Counted from the stretch's first letter, positions 27,293 through 39,072 are shown. The stretch is 64,000 bases of DNA from Prochlorococcus sp. AG-363-P06 (GCA_003280025.1 QCGD01000004.1:1-64000); one strand, 5' to 3'. Notes: generated from the letters alone by a model not told the origin. A program made the numbers and translations.

Positions 27293-27922
27293 CTATAATA
27301 TCGTGTTTATTGATTTAATGCTATGAAGAGTATTATTTGAATTTATTAATGCTTTTTTTTCTTTATCTTCACTTAAATTATATAAATATATAAACGATGA
27401 AGATATCAGAAATAGGGAGCATAAGGAAATAAGCGGTGGCAAAATATAATTGAAAGTTATATCTTTATTGATAAATTTTAAAAACGCTTTTTTAGGAGGA
27501 TTATCTAAAACAACTGAATTAACTTTTCTTACTTTAATTGAAGCATTAAACTGATCAAAACAATTTATGATGTCAGAGAGTACGGCGTTACCAATATTTA
27601 TCTTTAAAGGTTTAATATTAGGCTTTGAACTTTTAAGAAGAACTTTATGAGTGAAATAATTTTCAGCTATTATATCAATAAACTTTGATTCATAAAATGC
27701 ATTATCGTTATTAATAAGAAAATTGGAATAACTATAAAATGCTCCCATAATTGAACTTAAATGATCAATATTACCCTCAATAAGTGGAGTATCAATTATC
27801 ATTAACTTCCATTGTGAAATTATAGATATTTGATTTTTGTTCTCATTATTTGAATAATCAGGCAATCCTATTATTTCAAGTCTAACGGAAGATTGATTGA
27901 AAACTAATTTGTTTTGGAGCAT
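27293..27922 (-). CDS. DUF4335 protein
   Basis: The 209-residue product starts with a beta-rich region (RLEIIGLPDYS) typical of DUF4335 proteins and ends with one membrane helix (about 165-185). The family is cyanobacteria-specific and is regularly encoded next to DUF3038, as here: the ATG lies one base after the DUF3038 stop. Function unknown. Confidence 0.7.
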   Translation of the reverse strand: MLQNKLVFNQSSVRLEIIGLPDYSNNENKNQISIISQWKLMIIDTPLIEGNIDHLSSIMGAFYSYSNFLINNDNAFYESKFIDIIAENYFTHKVLLKSSKPNIKPLKINIGNAVLSDIINCFDQFNASIKVRKVNSVVLDNPPKKAFLKFINKDITFNYILPPLISLCSLFLISSSFIYLYNLSEDKEKKALINSNNTLHSIKSINTIL

Positions 27923-27923
27923 A

Positions 27924-28391
27924 TCAGAAATTCAATAAAGAAGTTCTTAACTTCTGATAACCTTCATCAGAGCTACATAAAGCCAAAGTTAGAAGATTTT
28001 TTAAAAGAATCTTGTCATTTCCATTTCTATCAATAAGCTTTTTAACTCTCATACTATTAATGTTAAATCTTTCATTAATTAACTCAATAAATCTATTCTT
28101 GAAATCATTCCATGGATAAGGATTCTTATCAATATCATCTCTTGATTGAAGTATTTCTCTTATATAAGGATATAAAGCTTTAGACATTTCAACAGTTATT
28201 TTAGTCAAAGCATCAAATGCCTCTATTGTGATTTTGTTATTAATATATGATTTTCTCATTGGATTATTATTCCTCAATTTCCAAATAGTAATTTTATTAG
28301 GCAAAATCTTATTTAAGTTAAGATTATTGGATAAGTTCAATAAAGATTGGGCACCATTTAGATCTATAGTTTCTAAGGTTAACAAAAGCAA
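27924..28391 (-). CDS. DUF3038 protein, 5' end uncertain
   Basis: The family core LLLTLETIDLNGAQSLL, WKLRNNNPMR and the helical remainder are clear. The printed start is TTG 28391, but the open frame continues upstream with SRESIQRLD, which looks like the family N-terminus. No ATG, GTG or TTG exists there. A ribosome-binding-like AAGAGGA (28452-28458) and a TATAAT (28473-28478) lie just upstream, so translation may begin at an unusual codon such as ATT 28448. Paired with DUF4335; function unknown. Confidence 0.75.
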   Translation of the reverse strand: MLLLTLETIDLNGAQSLLNLSNNLNLNKILPNKITIWKLRNNNPMRKSYINNKITIEAFDALTKITVEMSKALYPYIREILQSRDDIDKNPYPWNDFKNRFIELINERFNINSMRVKKLIDRNGNDKILLKNLLTLALCSSDEGYQKLRTSLLNF

Positions 28392-28472
28392 ATCTAGTCT
28401 CTGTATAGATTCTCTTGATATATTATTTCGTTTATATAAAACAGTAATAGTTCCTCTTATCGCGATAATAGA

Positions 28473-28478
28473 ATTATA
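28473..28478 (-). promoter_or_regulatory. TATAAT -10 element candidate for DUF3038-DUF4335
   Basis: A perfect TATAAT on the minus strand, 15 bases upstream of AAGAGGA. The -35 is weak (TTCAAA at a long spacing). It would produce a very short leader before the DUF3038 gene. Confidence 0.4.
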
Positions 28479-28487
28479 ACAGAATCC

Positions 28488-28694
28488 TTATTCTATGTTT
28501 TGAAATAAAAATGAATATAACTTATCAAGTTCCTCAATAGTCAACATTCCATAACTCCATAATAATATTGGAAGAGGGGTATTATTTCTTAATGATAATT
28601 TAAGTCCTAGTTCAATTGATGAATGATCTAAACCAATTTCATCTAAAAGAAAAAATATCATCTTTTTAGAAAAAATGTAATTACTATTTGTCAT
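28488..28694 (-). CDS. DUF2949 protein, 68 aa
   Basis: A small helical protein with the family pattern PLPILLWSYGMLTIEELDKLYSFL. Members are limited to cyanobacteria and have no known function. It overlaps the 3' end of the monooxygenase gene by four bases and is probably co-transcribed with it. Confidence 0.75.
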   Translation of the reverse strand: MTNSNYIFSKKMIFFLLDEIGLDHSSIELGLKLSLRNNTPLPILLWSYGMLTIEELDKLYSFLFQNIE

Positions 28695-29845
28695 TTAATT
28701 AATTTAAAAATAGTAGACTTCGTCATTTGATTTAGTACTATTTTTCTAATAAAACAAAACTTATTTAAAAGTATAAATGATATTTTTCTTATAGGAATTA
28801 AAAGATAATTTCTATTTGCAAAAAAAGTAATTAAAGAATCAGTTATAACTAGTGTGAAAAAAATATCTTTAAACCTACTCAAATAATATTTAGATTTTAG
28901 ATATTTTAAATTATGATTTCTGACAAATGAATTCTCATTTAATATATCAAAAATATTATTTACATCTCGCCAACAAGTATTTAGACCTTGACCTCCCACA
29001 GGATGAAATGTGTGAAATGAATCACCTACAAATAATAATTTTTTCGAGTTAAAAATCGACAGGTTTATAGAAAGTGAAACAGGGAATAAATTAACGTCTC
29101 CAACTATTTGATCCAACTTAAAGGAATCAGGTAAAATTGTTGATAAATTATCTATTAAAAAATTCTTATCAGTATTCAATCTATCTATAGATTTAGAGGT
29201 GCTAGATGTCCAAATAATTTGGTATAAATTTTTATCTAAAGGTAATAAAGCTAAAGGGCCTTCTTCTCTAAAGATTTCATAGGCACAGCTTTCCACATTA
29301 CCTCTTAAGAGGACCTTAAAGGTTAAACAAGACTGATTATATTTTTTCCTAAAATACAAAAAATTGAAAGATTTTTTATGAATAGGAATAGCTCCAGTTG
29401 AAATAAATTTATAATCGAATTTAATTTTCTCTTGTGATAAATTTTGAGGAGATATAAAAAAGATATTGCTGTGATTATCAATTTCCCAAAAAAACACATT
29501 CATAAGATCAGAATGTTTAACAACCCAACCAATATTTTTTTCAGCACTTATATCATCATCTAAGTCAGAGATGTTTAAATTTGTGAAAGATGAAGTAACA
29601 CTATCTGATATTGAAAGTTTATCAAATCCAAATAAATATGGTTTCAACTTCTCCCAAATGCCAAATTTAAGAAGAATTTTTCTCGTTGAATGAGTAATTG
29701 CATAAGTCTTGTCTTGATAAATAAGCTGTTCTCTAGTTAATAAATCAGTTAAATAGATATATAAATCTAATTTTGATAGAGCAATGGATAATAGTATTCC
29801 AGTGGGACCTGAACCAACAATGTTAAAATTAAGCCTATTGCTCAT
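28691..29845 (-). CDS. UbiH/COQ6-like FAD-dependent monooxygenase
   Basis: The 384-residue protein has the dinucleotide-binding motif IVGSGPTGILLS at its start and the second FAD motif LFVGDSFHTFHPVGGQGLNT near residue 270. These are characteristic of aromatic-ring hydroxylases of the ubiquinone family. In cyanobacteria such enzymes are candidates for plastoquinone- or tocopherol-related ring hydroxylation; the substrate is not known. The C-terminal 70 residues are basic and hydrophobic, suggesting membrane association. Confidence 0.85.
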   Translation of the reverse strand: MSNRLNFNIVGSGPTGILLSIALSKLDLYIYLTDLLTREQLIYQDKTYAITHSTRKILLKFGIWEKLKPYLFGFDKLSISDSVTSSFTNLNISDLDDDISAEKNIGWVVKHSDLMNVFFWEIDNHSNIFFISPQNLSQEKIKFDYKFISTGAIPIHKKSFNFLYFRKKYNQSCLTFKVLLRGNVESCAYEIFREEGPLALLPLDKNLYQIIWTSSTSKSIDRLNTDKNFLIDNLSTILPDSFKLDQIVGDVNLFPVSLSINLSIFNSKKLLFVGDSFHTFHPVGGQGLNTCWRDVNNIFDILNENSFVRNHNLKYLKSKYYLSRFKDIFFTLVITDSLITFFANRNYLLIPIRKISFILLNKFCFIRKIVLNQMTKSTIFKLIK

Positions 29846-29870
29846 TGATAAAAATATTTATTTCTTCAAT

Positions 29871-30515
29871 CTATTTAAGATAAATATAGCAAATTTCTTC
29901 AAATGCTGGCCTTAATAAGTAAGGGTAATCTCCAACCCACAAATTAATATCAGGTAACCAAGCATCAGTTAAATTAATATCCCTATCAAAATTTCGATTA
30001 TTTGATGTAACTAAACATCTTATGTTAGCGCCAACTCTAATTTGACTATGTTTATTTTCCATTGGAAAAGTTATCTTATCTAAATAACCATCTTCATCTT
30101 CTAATTCAATAACAAGCCATGTTCTCTTTTTATTAACAACCTCTAATCTACCTTCTCTATTAGACTGTTCTCGTGAACTTTCAATCTTTTCCGTTTTATA
30201 AATATCTGATACGTAACCATCAAAGATAGAAAAAAATTTATATTTTCTGAATTGCAAATTTTTCCTGCTTGATTCAAGAATTGGGCCCCATAAAATATAA
30301 AGAAAAAAAACAACACATAGTATTAACCACAAATTATAAGTCTGATTTCCTATTTGGGTAATACTTATCAAGAAAGTAATTATCCCCCCAATAGAAGAAA
30401 TAATTAATCTTTGAAGAATTTTATTAGGATCTCCTAATGCATATTTAAATTGTCCACCAGTTCCAACAGCTGGAATTAATCTAGAAATTTGACTTAACTT
30501 TATTGGAATCAGCAT
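29871..30515 (-). CDS. Conserved cyanobacterial-type membrane protein, 214 aa
   Basis: There are two adjacent hydrophobic segments (about 38-55 and 62-80) after an N-terminal SRLIPAVGTGGQFKYALGD. A soluble C-terminal domain of about 130 residues follows, with beta-rich character (WLVIELEDEDGYLDKITFP). Homologues are sometimes labelled phosphate ABC transporter permease, but I see no permease signature. It begins one base after dapB's stop codon and probably shares its transcript. Confidence 0.6.
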   Translation of the reverse strand: MLIPIKLSQISRLIPAVGTGGQFKYALGDPNKILQRLIISSIGGIITFLISITQIGNQTYNLWLILCVVFFLYILWGPILESSRKNLQFRKYKFFSIFDGYVSDIYKTEKIESSREQSNREGRLEVVNKKRTWLVIELEDEDGYLDKITFPMENKHSQIRVGANIRCLVTSNNRNFDRDINLTDAWLPDINLWVGDYPYLLRPAFEEICYIYLK

Positions 30516-30516
30516 T

Positions 30517-31365
30517 TTAAAAAATCAATTTTTCAAGTCCGTAAACTAATGACTCGTAATTACCTATTTTTTGTATTGCTTGCAAAACTCCTGGCATATA
30601 GGCTTTTCTATCTATAGTGTCATGCTTAATAGTATAAGTTTCACCTGGAGAACCCATAATTACTACTTGATGAGCTAACAGTCCTGGCAATCTTACTGAA
30701 TGTATATTTAGACCTGAATCTCTAAGACCTCCTCGAACTCCTTTTAAAGATTCTGACTCCTTAACCAAATTTTCATTATATTTCTTTGGATATTCTTCAA
30801 TCATTTCAGCAGTTTTTATACATGTACCACTAGGTGAATCTGCTTTTTGGTTATGGTGCATCTCTATCAATTCAATATTGTCATAAAATTTCGCAGCAAC
30901 AGATGCAGCCTGTTGAAGTAGAATCATGCCCACTGAAAAATTTGGGATAATCGCACAACCAACAGAAGCTTTCTGAGCAAAGAGGGCTAATTCATTAATT
31001 TGGGAGGGTGTAAGACCTGTAGTCCCAACAACAGGAGAGATCCCATATGCTATTGCAGACCTAGTATTTTCATAAACAGAATCGGGATGAGTAAAATCTA
31101 CTAAAACTGGTTTAATATTTTCATTTCTATATTCTTGACTAATGGAGCATAAAGTTCCTTCGAAATCATTCGAAACAAAAACATCGCATTTTTTTACTTT
31201 TAATATTTCTGAAATATTTGCTCCATTATTATTCTCAGTTATGTCAATTGCTGCAACAAGATGACAATCTGGTGAATTTAAAACAGAGTTCACAACTTCA
31301 CTTCCCATTCTACCCAAAGCTCCAGAAACAAGTACTGGTATGGTTTTTCCGGAATTTTTATTCAT
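30517..31365 (-). CDS. dapB: 4-hydroxy-tetrahydrodipicolinate reductase
   Basis: The 282-residue enzyme of the lysine/diaminopimelate pathway has the NAD(P)-binding motif [11 protein letters not shown], the catalytic His pair region [14 protein letters not shown], and the conserved VVGTTGL. Length is normal. It is divergent from chlH across about 105 bases, which must hold both promoters. Confidence 0.96.
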   Translation of the reverse strand: MNKNSGKTIPVLVSGALGRMGSEVVNSVLNSPDCHLVAAIDITENNNGANISEILKVKKCDVFVSNDFEGTLCSISQEYRNENIKPVLVDFTHPDSVYENTRSAIAYGISPVVGTTGLTPSQINELALFAQKASVGCAIIPNFSVGMILLQQAASVAAKFYDNIELIEMHHNQKADSPSGTCIKTAEMIEEYPKKYNENLVKESESLKGVRGGLRDSGLNIHSVRLPGLLAHQVVIMGSPGETYTIKHDTIDRKAYMPGVLQAIQKIGNYESLVYGLEKLIF

Positions 31366-31469
31366 TTTGGTTAAAAAATTTTTTTTAAAAGGTTGTTACA
31401 CGCTATGTATAAAGGTCACAATAACGTCATTTCACCCGTAGGCTGGTAAGAAATACTTAAAAAGAATCA

Positions 31470-34400
31470 ATGTTTACGCAGGTCCGCTCAGCAAACCGCA
31501 GAGTATCTCCTGTTGAGGATAACAAACACAAAGTTGTAATAAAAGCAGTTTATGTTGTCCTTGAGCCACAATACCAAAATTCCTTAACTGAAGCAGCAAG
31601 GTCAATAAATGAGATAAATGGCCCAATTGGGATAGACCTTAGTGGTTACCTTATTGAGGAACTGCGAAATGAAAATAATTTTAATGATTTTAAAGCAGAC
31701 ATAGCTAATGCAGATATTTTTGTAGCTTCACTAATTTTTATTGAAGATTTAGCTCAAAAGGTAGTAGATGCTGTTACTCCACACAAGGAAAACCTCAAAG
31801 CTTCAATAATATTTCCTTCTATGCCAGAAGTTATGAGATTGAATAAGTTGGGTTCATTTAGCATGGCACAACTAGGGCAATCAAAAAGTATTATTGGAGA
31901 TCTAATAAAAAAGAAAAAAGAATCAGACGGAGCTAGTTTCCAGGATTCAATGTTGAAATTGTTAAATACATTGCCATCAATACTGAAATATCTTCCAGTA
32001 GAAAAAGCTCAAGATGCTAGAACATTTATTCTAAGTTTTCAGTACTGGTTGGGTGGTACTACTGAAAACCTAAAAAACTTCTTATTAATGATTTCAGAGA
32101 AATATGCAATCTCTGAAAATATAAAAGATCAAATAGAAGACTTCAAAATACAAGATCCAGAAACATTCCCTGACCTTGGAATTTGGCACCCGTTAGCACC
32201 ATGCATGTTTGAAAGTTTAGAGGAATATCAAAATTGGGAAAACAATAGAAAAGATATAAAACCACAAGATGACAAAACTCCAACAATAGGATTAGTACTT
32301 CAAAGAAGCCATATAGTAACAGGAGATGATGCTCATTACGTTGCTATTATTCAAGAATTAGAATATAGAGGAGCAAGAGTACTTCCCATATTCTGTGGAG
32401 GACTAGATTTTTCTAAGCCAGTTAATGAGTTCTATTATAACTCGATTAATAAAGAGGAACCTATAGTTGATGGAGTTGTATCTTTAACAGGATTTGCATT
32501 GGTTGGAGGACCTGCAAGGCAAGACCATCCAAAGGCTATTGAAGCTTTAAAAAAGCTTAACAGACCTTATATGGTTGCACTACCTTTAGTTTTTCAAACA
32601 ACTCAAGAATGGGAAGATAGTGATTTAGGATTGCATCCTGTTCAAGTTGCTTTACAAATTGCGATACCAGAACTAGATGGAGCTATTGAACCTATTATTC
32701 TTTCAGGTCGTGATGATGCTACAGGCAAAGCTCATACGCTACAAGATAGAGTTGATGTAATTGCAGAAAGAGCAATAAAGTGGTCATCGCTTAGAGTAAA
32801 AAAAAGAGAAGAAAAGAAATTAGCAATTACTGTATTTAGTTTTCCGCCAGATAAAGGGAACGTAGGAACAGCAGCATATCTGAATGTATTTGGTTCTATT
32901 TATAGAGTTCTATTGGAAATGAAAGCAAAAGGATATCAAATAGATGGGCTACCAAAAAATTCAAAAGAATTAATGGAAAAAGTCATAAATAATCCAGAAG
33001 CAATGGATGGATCTCCTGAATTAAATATTGCACATAAAATGTCAGTTAAAGAATATGAGGAATATACACCCTATTCACAGCGACTTGAAGAGAATTGGGG
33101 TAAACCTCCCGGAAATTTAAATAGTGATGGTCAAAATTTACTTATATATGGAAAACATTTTGGAAATGTATTTATTGGAGTACAACCAACATTTGGCTAT
33201 GAAGGGGATCCAATGAGATTACTTTATTCAAGGAGCGCAAGTCCTCATCATGGTTTTGCAGCTTACTATACATATGTAGAAAAGATATGGGGTGCTGATG
33301 CTGTCCTACATTTTGGTACTCACGGTTCTCTTGAATTCATGCCTGGGAAGCAAATGGGTATGAGTGAGACATGCTATCCAGATTCGTTAATTGGATCATT
33401 ACCAAATTTATATTATTACGCAGCAAATAATCCATCTGAAGCAACAATTGCAAAAAGAAGGGGATATGCATCAACTATAAGTTACCTTACTCCCCCAGCC
33501 GAAAATGCGGGTCTTTATAAAGGACTTAAAGAATTAAGCGAACTAGTTGGTTCTTATCAACAACTAAGGGAAGGTAGCAGAGGAATTCAAATTGTTAATG
33601 CAATTATTGAGACTTCTAAGCAATGTAATCTTGATAAAGATGTTGAGCTACCTACTAAAGATGTAGAAGAACTTGACATCGATGAAAGAGATCTATTCGT
33701 AGGTAATATCTACAAACAACTAATGGAAATAGAAAGTAGATTATTACCTTGTGGTTTGCATACTATTGGAGAGGCGCCAACTGCAGAGGAAGCTGTAGCA
33801 ACCCTTGTAAATATTGCTTCTTTAGAAAGAGAACAAGAAGGTATAAGATCACTCCCGGGTCTGTTGGCAGAGTCCATAAACCTTACTATTGATAAAATTT
33901 ATGATGGTAACAATAAAGGAGAGCTTAAGTATGTTGAGCTAAATGAAAAAATTATAAAGACAGCAAGAGAATCAATATTTGCAATGGTTAATTCACTGAA
34001 AATAATTAATGGAAGAGTTTATTTAGAAAAATCTTTATTTTCAAAACTTTTAGACTTTCTAAAAATATTTGGTTTAATTTTACCCACTCCATGGCTAAGA
34101 GTATGCAGATTAAATGGATTTAATGAAGTAAATCAAAAAGATTTAAATAAACTTTTTGATTATTTACTTTACTGTCTAGAACAGGTTTGTGCGGATCAAG
34201 AAATGGATAGTCTTATTAAAGCATTAGATGGCAATTATGTTTTACCTGGCCCAGGAGGAGATCCTATAAGGAATCCTGGTGTATTACCAAGTGGCAAAAA
34301 TATTCATGCACTTGATCCTCAATCAATTCCAACGACAGCAGCTGTGGCTGCAGCAAAGGTGGTTGTAGACAAACTAATTGAGAGACAAAAAGAAGAACAA

Positions 34401-35480
34401 GGAACATGGCCCGAAACAATAGCTTGTGTTTTATGGGGCACTGATAACATTAAAACTTATGGAGAATCTTTAGCACAAATCTTATGGTTTGTGGGGGTAA
34501 AACCACAACCAGACTCTGTAGGAAGAATAAATAAATTAGAGTTAATTCCTCTAGAAGAATTAGGAAGACCTAGGATAGATGTAGTTGTTAATTGTTCTGG
34601 AGTTTTTAGAGATCTATTTATTAATCAAATGGCATTGATAGATCAAGCAGTTAAATTAGCAGCAGAAGCTGATGAACCTTTAGACTCAAATTTTGTAAGA
34701 AAACACTCTTTAGAACAATCAGAAAAAGAAGGTACCTCTATACGAGAAGCTTCAGCGAGAGTCTTCTCTAATGCAAGTGGCAGTTACAGTTCGAATGTAA
34801 ATTTAGCTGTAGAAAATTCAACATGGGAAGAAGAAAACGAGTTACAAGAAATGTATTTATCAAGGAAGACCTATGCTTTTAATGCCGACAATCCTGGCGA
34901 GATGAATCAAAAAAGAGATGTATTTGAATCAGTCATGAAAACTGCTGATGTTACATTCCAAAACCTTGACTCTTCTGAGATATCCCTAACAGATGTAAGT
35001 CATTATTTTGATTCAGACCCAACTAAATTAATAAAAACATTAAGAGATGATGGAAAAGAACCAAGTAGTTACATTGCAGACACCACAACTTCTAACGCTC
35101 AAGTAAGGACACTCGGAGAAACTATAAGACTTGATTCTAGAACAAAACTTTTAAATCCAAAATGGTATGAAGGCATGCTCAAATCAGGTTATGAGGGTGT
35201 AAGAGAACTTTCTAATAGACTTAATTACACGCTAGGATGGAGTGCGACAAGTGGTCAAGTTGATAATTTTGTCTATGAAGAAACTAATGAAACATTTATA
35301 AATGATGAAGAGATGAGGAAAAGACTTATGGATTTAAATCCTAACAGTTTTAGAAGGATAGTTGGAACATTATTGGAAGTTAATGGGAGAGGGTATTGGG
35401 AAACATCAGAAGAGAATATAGAACAATTAAAAGAGTTATACCAAGAGGTAGAAGATAAAATTGAAGGAGTAAAAGAATAA
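31470..35480 (+). CDS. chlH: Magnesium chelatase subunit H
   Basis: The 1336-residue porphyrin-binding subunit inserts Mg2+ into protoporphyrin IX together with ChlI and ChlD, committing tetrapyrroles to chlorophyll. Highly conserved regions are visible, such as [18 protein letters not shown] near residue 615 and [18 protein letters not shown] near 985. Full length for the family. ChlI and ChlD are not in the window. It is transcribed alone and converges with folP nine bases downstream. Confidence 0.98.
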   Translation: MFTQVRSANRRVSPVEDNKHKVVIKAVYVVLEPQYQNSLTEAARSINEINGPIGIDLSGYLIEELRNENNFNDFKADIANADIFVASLIFIEDLAQKVVDAVTPHKENLKASIIFPSMPEVMRLNKLGSFSMAQLGQSKSIIGDLIKKKKESDGASFQDSMLKLLNTLPSILKYLPVEKAQDARTFILSFQYWLGGTTENLKNFLLMISEKYAISENIKDQIEDFKIQDPETFPDLGIWHPLAPCMFESLEEYQNWENNRKDIKPQDDKTPTIGLVLQRSHIVTGDDAHYVAIIQELEYRGARVLPIFCGGLDFSKPVNEFYYNSINKEEPIVDGVVSLTGFALVGGPARQDHPKAIEALKKLNRPYMVALPLVFQTTQEWEDSDLGLHPVQVALQIAIPELDGAIEPIILSGRDDATGKAHTLQDRVDVIAERAIKWSSLRVKKREEKKLAITVFSFPPDKGNVGTAAYLNVFGSIYRVLLEMKAKGYQIDGLPKNSKELMEKVINNPEAMDGSPELNIAHKMSVKEYEEYTPYSQRLEENWGKPPGNLNSDGQNLLIYGKHFGNVFIGVQPTFGYEGDPMRLLYSRSASPHHGFAAYYTYVEKIWGADAVLHFGTHGSLEFMPGKQMGMSETCYPDSLIGSLPNLYYYAANNPSEATIAKRRGYASTISYLTPPAENAGLYKGLKELSELVGSYQQLREGSRGIQIVNAIIETSKQCNLDKDVELPTKDVEELDIDERDLFVGNIYKQLMEIESRLLPCGLHTIGEAPTAEEAVATLVNIASLEREQEGIRSLPGLLAESINLTIDKIYDGNNKGELKYVELNEKIIKTARESIFAMVNSLKIINGRVYLEKSLFSKLLDFLKIFGLILPTPWLRVCRLNGFNEVNQKDLNKLFDYLLYCLEQVCADQEMDSLIKALDGNYVLPGPGGDPIRNPGVLPSGKNIHALDPQSIPTTAAVAAAKVVVDKLIERQKEEQGTWPETIACVLWGTDNIKTYGESLAQILWFVGVKPQPDSVGRINKLELIPLEELGRPRIDVVVNCSGVFRDLFINQMALIDQAVKLAAEADEPLDSNFVRKHSLEQSEKEGTSIREASARVFSNASGSYSSNVNLAVENSTWEEENELQEMYLSRKTYAFNADNPGEMNQKRDVFESVMKTADVTFQNLDSSEISLTDVSHYFDSDPTKLIKTLRDDGKEPSSYIADTTTSNAQVRTLGETIRLDSRTKLLNPKWYEGMLKSGYEGVRELSNRLNYTLGWSATSGQVDNFVYEETNETFINDEEMRKRLMDLNPNSFRRIVGTLLEVNGRGYWETSEENIEQLKELYQEVEDKIEGVKE

Positions 35481-35488
35481 ATATAATT

Positions 35489-36334
35489 CTATTTTCTGTA
35501 AATCCTATCAGCAACTTTTAATATCTCATAGTTAATTTTAACGTTATGAACCCTAACTAAATTAATATTTAGCTGGGAGCAAAGACAACTAATTGCAAGT
35601 GTACCAATATCCCTTTCCTTTGGATTAGTCTCATTTAAGATATCTCCTATAAACCTTTTTCTAGAAGCTCCAATTAAAATTGGAAAATTTAATTTTTTAA
35701 ATAATTCTAAGTTTTTTAAAACATCCAAATTTTGTTGAAGATTTTTAGAAAAACCAATACCTGGATCTAAAATTATTTTTTCTTTGGAAATTTTGTTTTC
35801 TAAAGCTTTATTTATCAAATTTTCAAGTGAAGAAATTACTTCGTTTAAAAAATTTGTATATTGATTTAGATCATTCATATTTTGACTATTTCCTCGACTA
35901 TGAGTGATTACAAATGGACAATTAAATTTTGAGACAATATCCAATATTTTCTCGTCTCTTCTTCCTCCCGTAACATCATTTATCCAATTGGCTCCATTTA
36001 GAAGTGCTTCATTAGCAACCTCAGAATTAAATGTATCAATAGAAATTAAAATCTCTGGAAATTCTGCTCTTATTATTTTCAAATAAGGTATTAATCTTTT
36101 TATTTCGTATCTTGATCCAATTTCTTCTGCTCCAGGCCTAGTGCTTTGAGCTCCTAAATCAATTATGTCGACTCCATTAGATATAAAATCTTTAACTTTA
36201 TTTAAAACTTTATCTCTAGAGTTTAAATCTCCTCCATCGCTAAATGAATCAGGGGTTAAATTAATAACGCCCATTATAGAAGTTTTTTTGCCCCAATCCT
36301 TAGGCCATGGATTTTTTTTATTTGTAATTTGCAA
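35489..36334 (-). CDS. folP: Dihydropteroate synthase
   Basis: The 281-residue folate enzyme joins pterin diphosphate with p-aminobenzoate. Motifs include [26 protein letters not shown], and NDVTGG with the later GASRKRF loop. The only plausible start is TTG 36334, which gives a 17-base overlap with the end of tpiA. The two are co-transcribed. Confidence 0.95.
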   Translation of the reverse strand: MQITNKKNPWPKDWGKKTSIMGVINLTPDSFSDGGDLNSRDKVLNKVKDFISNGVDIIDLGAQSTRPGAEEIGSRYEIKRLIPYLKIIRAEFPEILISIDTFNSEVANEALLNGANWINDVTGGRRDEKILDIVSKFNCPFVITHSRGNSQNMNDLNQYTNFLNEVISSLENLINKALENKISKEKIILDPGIGFSKNLQQNLDVLKNLELFKKLNFPILIGASRKRFIGDILNETNPKERDIGTLAISCLCSQLNINLVRVHNVKINYEILKVADRIYRK

Positions 36335-37043
36335 TTCTTGCGAAACTATTAGGATCTAATGAGGCACCGCCAACCAGAACACCATCAATATCGCTCATTG
36401 ACATAATTTCATCTATATTGCTTGGTTTAACAGATCCTCCATACTGAATGATTACATCTTCAAAACCTATTAATTTTCTTATCAAAGCACATATCTTATT
36501 AGCATCTCTAGCTTCACATGTTTTGCCAGTTCCAATGGCCCAAATAGGTTCATAGGCAACTATAAGATTAGAAGGATCAGTATTTTCCAATCCCTGTTCT
36601 ACTTGTCTAGTAATAACCCTATCAGCTTCTCCCCTTTCTCTTTGTTCAAGGGACTCACCTACACAAACAATAGGAGTAAGTCCACTCGCCTGGGCAAATA
36701 CTGCACGTTTATTAATTTGTTCATCGCTCTCACTAAAATATTTTCTGGGTTCACTATGTCCCACAATTGCATATTTCACACCATGTTCGAGGAGCATTTT
36801 AGGAGATATCTCTGCTGTGAAAGCTCCTTGATCCTCCCAATGAATATTTTGACTAGAAATACCTAAATAATCGAAATCTGAATAACTAGAAAAGGTTGAA
36901 ATAGCCGTAAATGGGGGAGCAACAACAATTTTACGATCGTTCGGAATATTTCTTATTAAGGGTAGAAATTCTTCCAAATAATTCTTTGCTTCTGCACATG
37001 TCATGTGCATTTTCCAATTACCAGCGATTACAGATTTTCTCAA
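36318..37043 (-). CDS. tpiA: Triosephosphate isomerase
   Basis: The 241-residue enzyme interconverts dihydroxyacetone phosphate and glyceraldehyde-3-phosphate in glycolysis and the Calvin cycle. The catalytic Lys is in GNWKMH, His in [10 protein letters not shown] and Glu in [12 protein letters not shown]; the phosphate loop is YGGSVKP. It starts with TTG 37043 ([10 protein letters not shown]). Its upstream neighbour is the S4 protein gene, 52 bases away. Confidence 0.97.
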   Translation of the reverse strand: MRKSVIAGNWKMHMTCAEAKNYLEEFLPLIRNIPNDRKIVVAPPFTAISTFSSYSDFDYLGISSQNIHWEDQGAFTAEISPKMLLEHGVKYAIVGHSEPRKYFSESDEQINKRAVFAQASGLTPIVCVGESLEQRERGEADRVITRQVEQGLENTDPSNLIVAYEPIWAIGTGKTCEARDANKICALIRKLIGFEDVIIQYGGSVKPSNIDEIMSMSDIDGVLVGGASLDPNSFARIANYK

Positions 37044-37095
37044 AATTGAATGACCAAGAAAAATATAATAATATACCCTGTGCTGAATAACCTAA

Positions 37096-37272
37096 TTATT
37101 CAAATATTAATTCATTTTTTAGAAACATAACTTTATCTCCTCTGTTTAATTTTCTGCCTCTTCTTGTCTCAATTTTACCATTCACTTTAATAGTACCAGA
37201 TTTAATTAGAAATTTTGCCTCACCTCCTGATGAGACTAAATTTTGCCATTTTAAGAATTGATCTAATTTCAT
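37096..37272 (-). CDS. S4-domain RNA-binding protein (YaaA/RlbA-like), 58 aa
   Basis: ATG 37272 to TAA 37096-37098. The protein is essentially one S4 fold: MKLDQFLKWQNLVSSGGEAK, then IKSGTIKVNGKIETRRGRKL and a final strand GDKVMF. Such small S4 proteins bind structured RNA, often near ribosome assembly. It lies upstream of tpiA on the same strand. Confidence 0.85.
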   Translation of the reverse strand: MKLDQFLKWQNLVSSGGEAKFLIKSGTIKVNGKIETRRGRKLNRGDKVMFLKNELIFE

Positions 37273-37311
37273 AGTTTATAAATCTAAAGGTTTTGATATT
37301 AATGAAGTAAA

Positions 37312-39042
37312 ATGTTTAATAAAATATATAATATCTTGCGATTAATACCTCCAGTCAGACCCTATACAAATAGGTTTATAAAAGGTTTTATATGTATGCT
37401 TATTTATGTAGCTTGTTGGCCATTGTTAGCTTTTTTGGCTGGAATCTTAATCCCCGCAATTGGCTCTGGTAATCTTTCAAAAGTTTCTAGCATAATAATT
37501 AGATGTTTAATAGTATTTTTAATTCAGAAAATTGCACAATTTGGGCAAGATGTTTTTATTGCAAAACCTTCACTAGAAATAAGTGAAGTAATGAGAGCAA
37601 ATTTATTTAGCAAAATTCAAAAAATAAAAATGAATTTTGTTGAAAAAATTTCAGCAGGAGATATTACATATAGACTTACAGAAGACGCAGATAGAGTAAG
37701 CGAAGTAATTTATAAAACAGTGCAGGATACTATTCCATGTACCTTACAATTATTAGCTGTAATAATATATATGTTTTATTTAGATTGGTCTCTAACATTA
37801 TCAACTTTTATATTAGCACCATTGATTATTCTTTCAGTTAATAGTTTTGGAAGAAAAGTTTTAATAGCATCTGAAAAAAGTCAAGAATCGACAAGTGACT
37901 TAGCAGGTTTAATAGGAGAATCCATAAATGGAATGTCTACAATAAGAGCATTTGCCGCCGAAAATTGGATTGAGAGAAGATTTAATAAAAGATTAATTGC
38001 TAATAAAAAAGCAAAATATAAAACATTAAAATTACTCGCTTTTCAACATCCAGTTGTAGGCTTTGTTGAAGCATTCGGAATATTAGCAATATTAGGTTTG
38101 GGAGCCGCAAGAATTAACCTAGGACTTTTAACGAGTCAAGAATTTAGTAGTTTTTTTGCTGCAATATTAATGCTTATTGATCCAATAAGCCATGTAAGTA
38201 CAAATTTCAACGACTATAAACAAGCAGAGGCATCGATAAAAAGATTGCAAAACATAAATTTAGAACCTATAGAAGATGATATAAAACTTTTAAACAGGAT
38301 ATACAAAATTGAAGGTAAGATAAAATTTAAGGAAGTTAACTTTGAATACAAAAAAGATAATCTAGTTCTTAGAAATATAAATTTAGAAATTCAAAAAGGG
38401 GAAGTAACAGCTTTCGTTGGAGCTTCTGGAGCTGGAAAAAGTACTATGATGGCTCTAATATTAAAATTCTTGACTCCAAGTAATGGGGAAATTTCTATTG
38501 ATGATAAAAATTTAAATTCATTAAATACAAAAGATATTAGGAATAACATTGCATTAGTACAACAACAGCCGTTTTTATTTTCAGGAAAAATTATTGACGT
38601 GATAAGAATGGGAAGAAGCTATACGAAAGAGGAAGTTATAGAGTCAGCAAAGATTGCAAATGCTCATAACTTCATTAAACAGCTCCCTAATAAATATGAG
38701 ACTAAGCTAAGTGAAAGAAGCTCAAACCTTTCTGGAGGACAAATCCAAAGAATAGCAATTGCAAGAGCAATCTTAGGGAACCCATCTGTTCTGCTTTTAG
38801 ATGAGGCAACTAGTGCATTAGACGCAGAATCCGAAAATGAAGTACAAAAAGGTCTTAAAAGAGCAATGAGAAATAGAACTGTTGTTGTTATCGCTCATAG
38901 ATTGGCTACGACTCAAGAAGCAGATAAAATTGTAGTATTTGATAAAGGAGAAATTATTGACATTGGAAGACATAAAGATTTACTTAACAAACAAGGAATT
39001 TATAAAGAATTATGTGAAAAGCAATTAATAAATAATATATGA
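37312..39042 (+). CDS. ABC exporter half-transporter (MsbA-like)
   Basis: The 576-residue product has a six-helix membrane domain (residues about 20-300) and a nucleotide-binding domain with Walker A GASGAGKST, signature LSGGQIQR and Walker B LLLDEATSALD. It resembles lipid or multidrug exporters of the MsbA/LmrA type and would act as a homodimer. Substrate unknown. It is followed 30 bases later by a small DUF6447 gene. Confidence 0.88.
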   Translation: MFNKIYNILRLIPPVRPYTNRFIKGFICMLIYVACWPLLAFLAGILIPAIGSGNLSKVSSIIIRCLIVFLIQKIAQFGQDVFIAKPSLEISEVMRANLFSKIQKIKMNFVEKISAGDITYRLTEDADRVSEVIYKTVQDTIPCTLQLLAVIIYMFYLDWSLTLSTFILAPLIILSVNSFGRKVLIASEKSQESTSDLAGLIGESINGMSTIRAFAAENWIERRFNKRLIANKKAKYKTLKLLAFQHPVVGFVEAFGILAILGLGAARINLGLLTSQEFSSFFAAILMLIDPISHVSTNFNDYKQAEASIKRLQNINLEPIEDDIKLLNRIYKIEGKIKFKEVNFEYKKDNLVLRNINLEIQKGEVTAFVGASGAGKSTMMALILKFLTPSNGEISIDDKNLNSLNTKDIRNNIALVQQQPFLFSGKIIDVIRMGRSYTKEEVIESAKIANAHNFIKQLPNKYETKLSERSSNLSGGQIQRIAIARAILGNPSVLLLDEATSALDAESENEVQKGLKRAMRNRTVVVIAHRLATTQEADKIVVFDKGEIIDIGRHKDLLNKQGIYKELCEKQLINNI

Positions 39043-39072
39043 TTTTATTTTAATTATTAAATAATAAAAATT

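Noticed and set aside
31366-31469. Specific promoter boxes between dapB and chlH
   Set aside because: The region must contain both promoters, but no -35/-10 pair stood out clearly enough to report.
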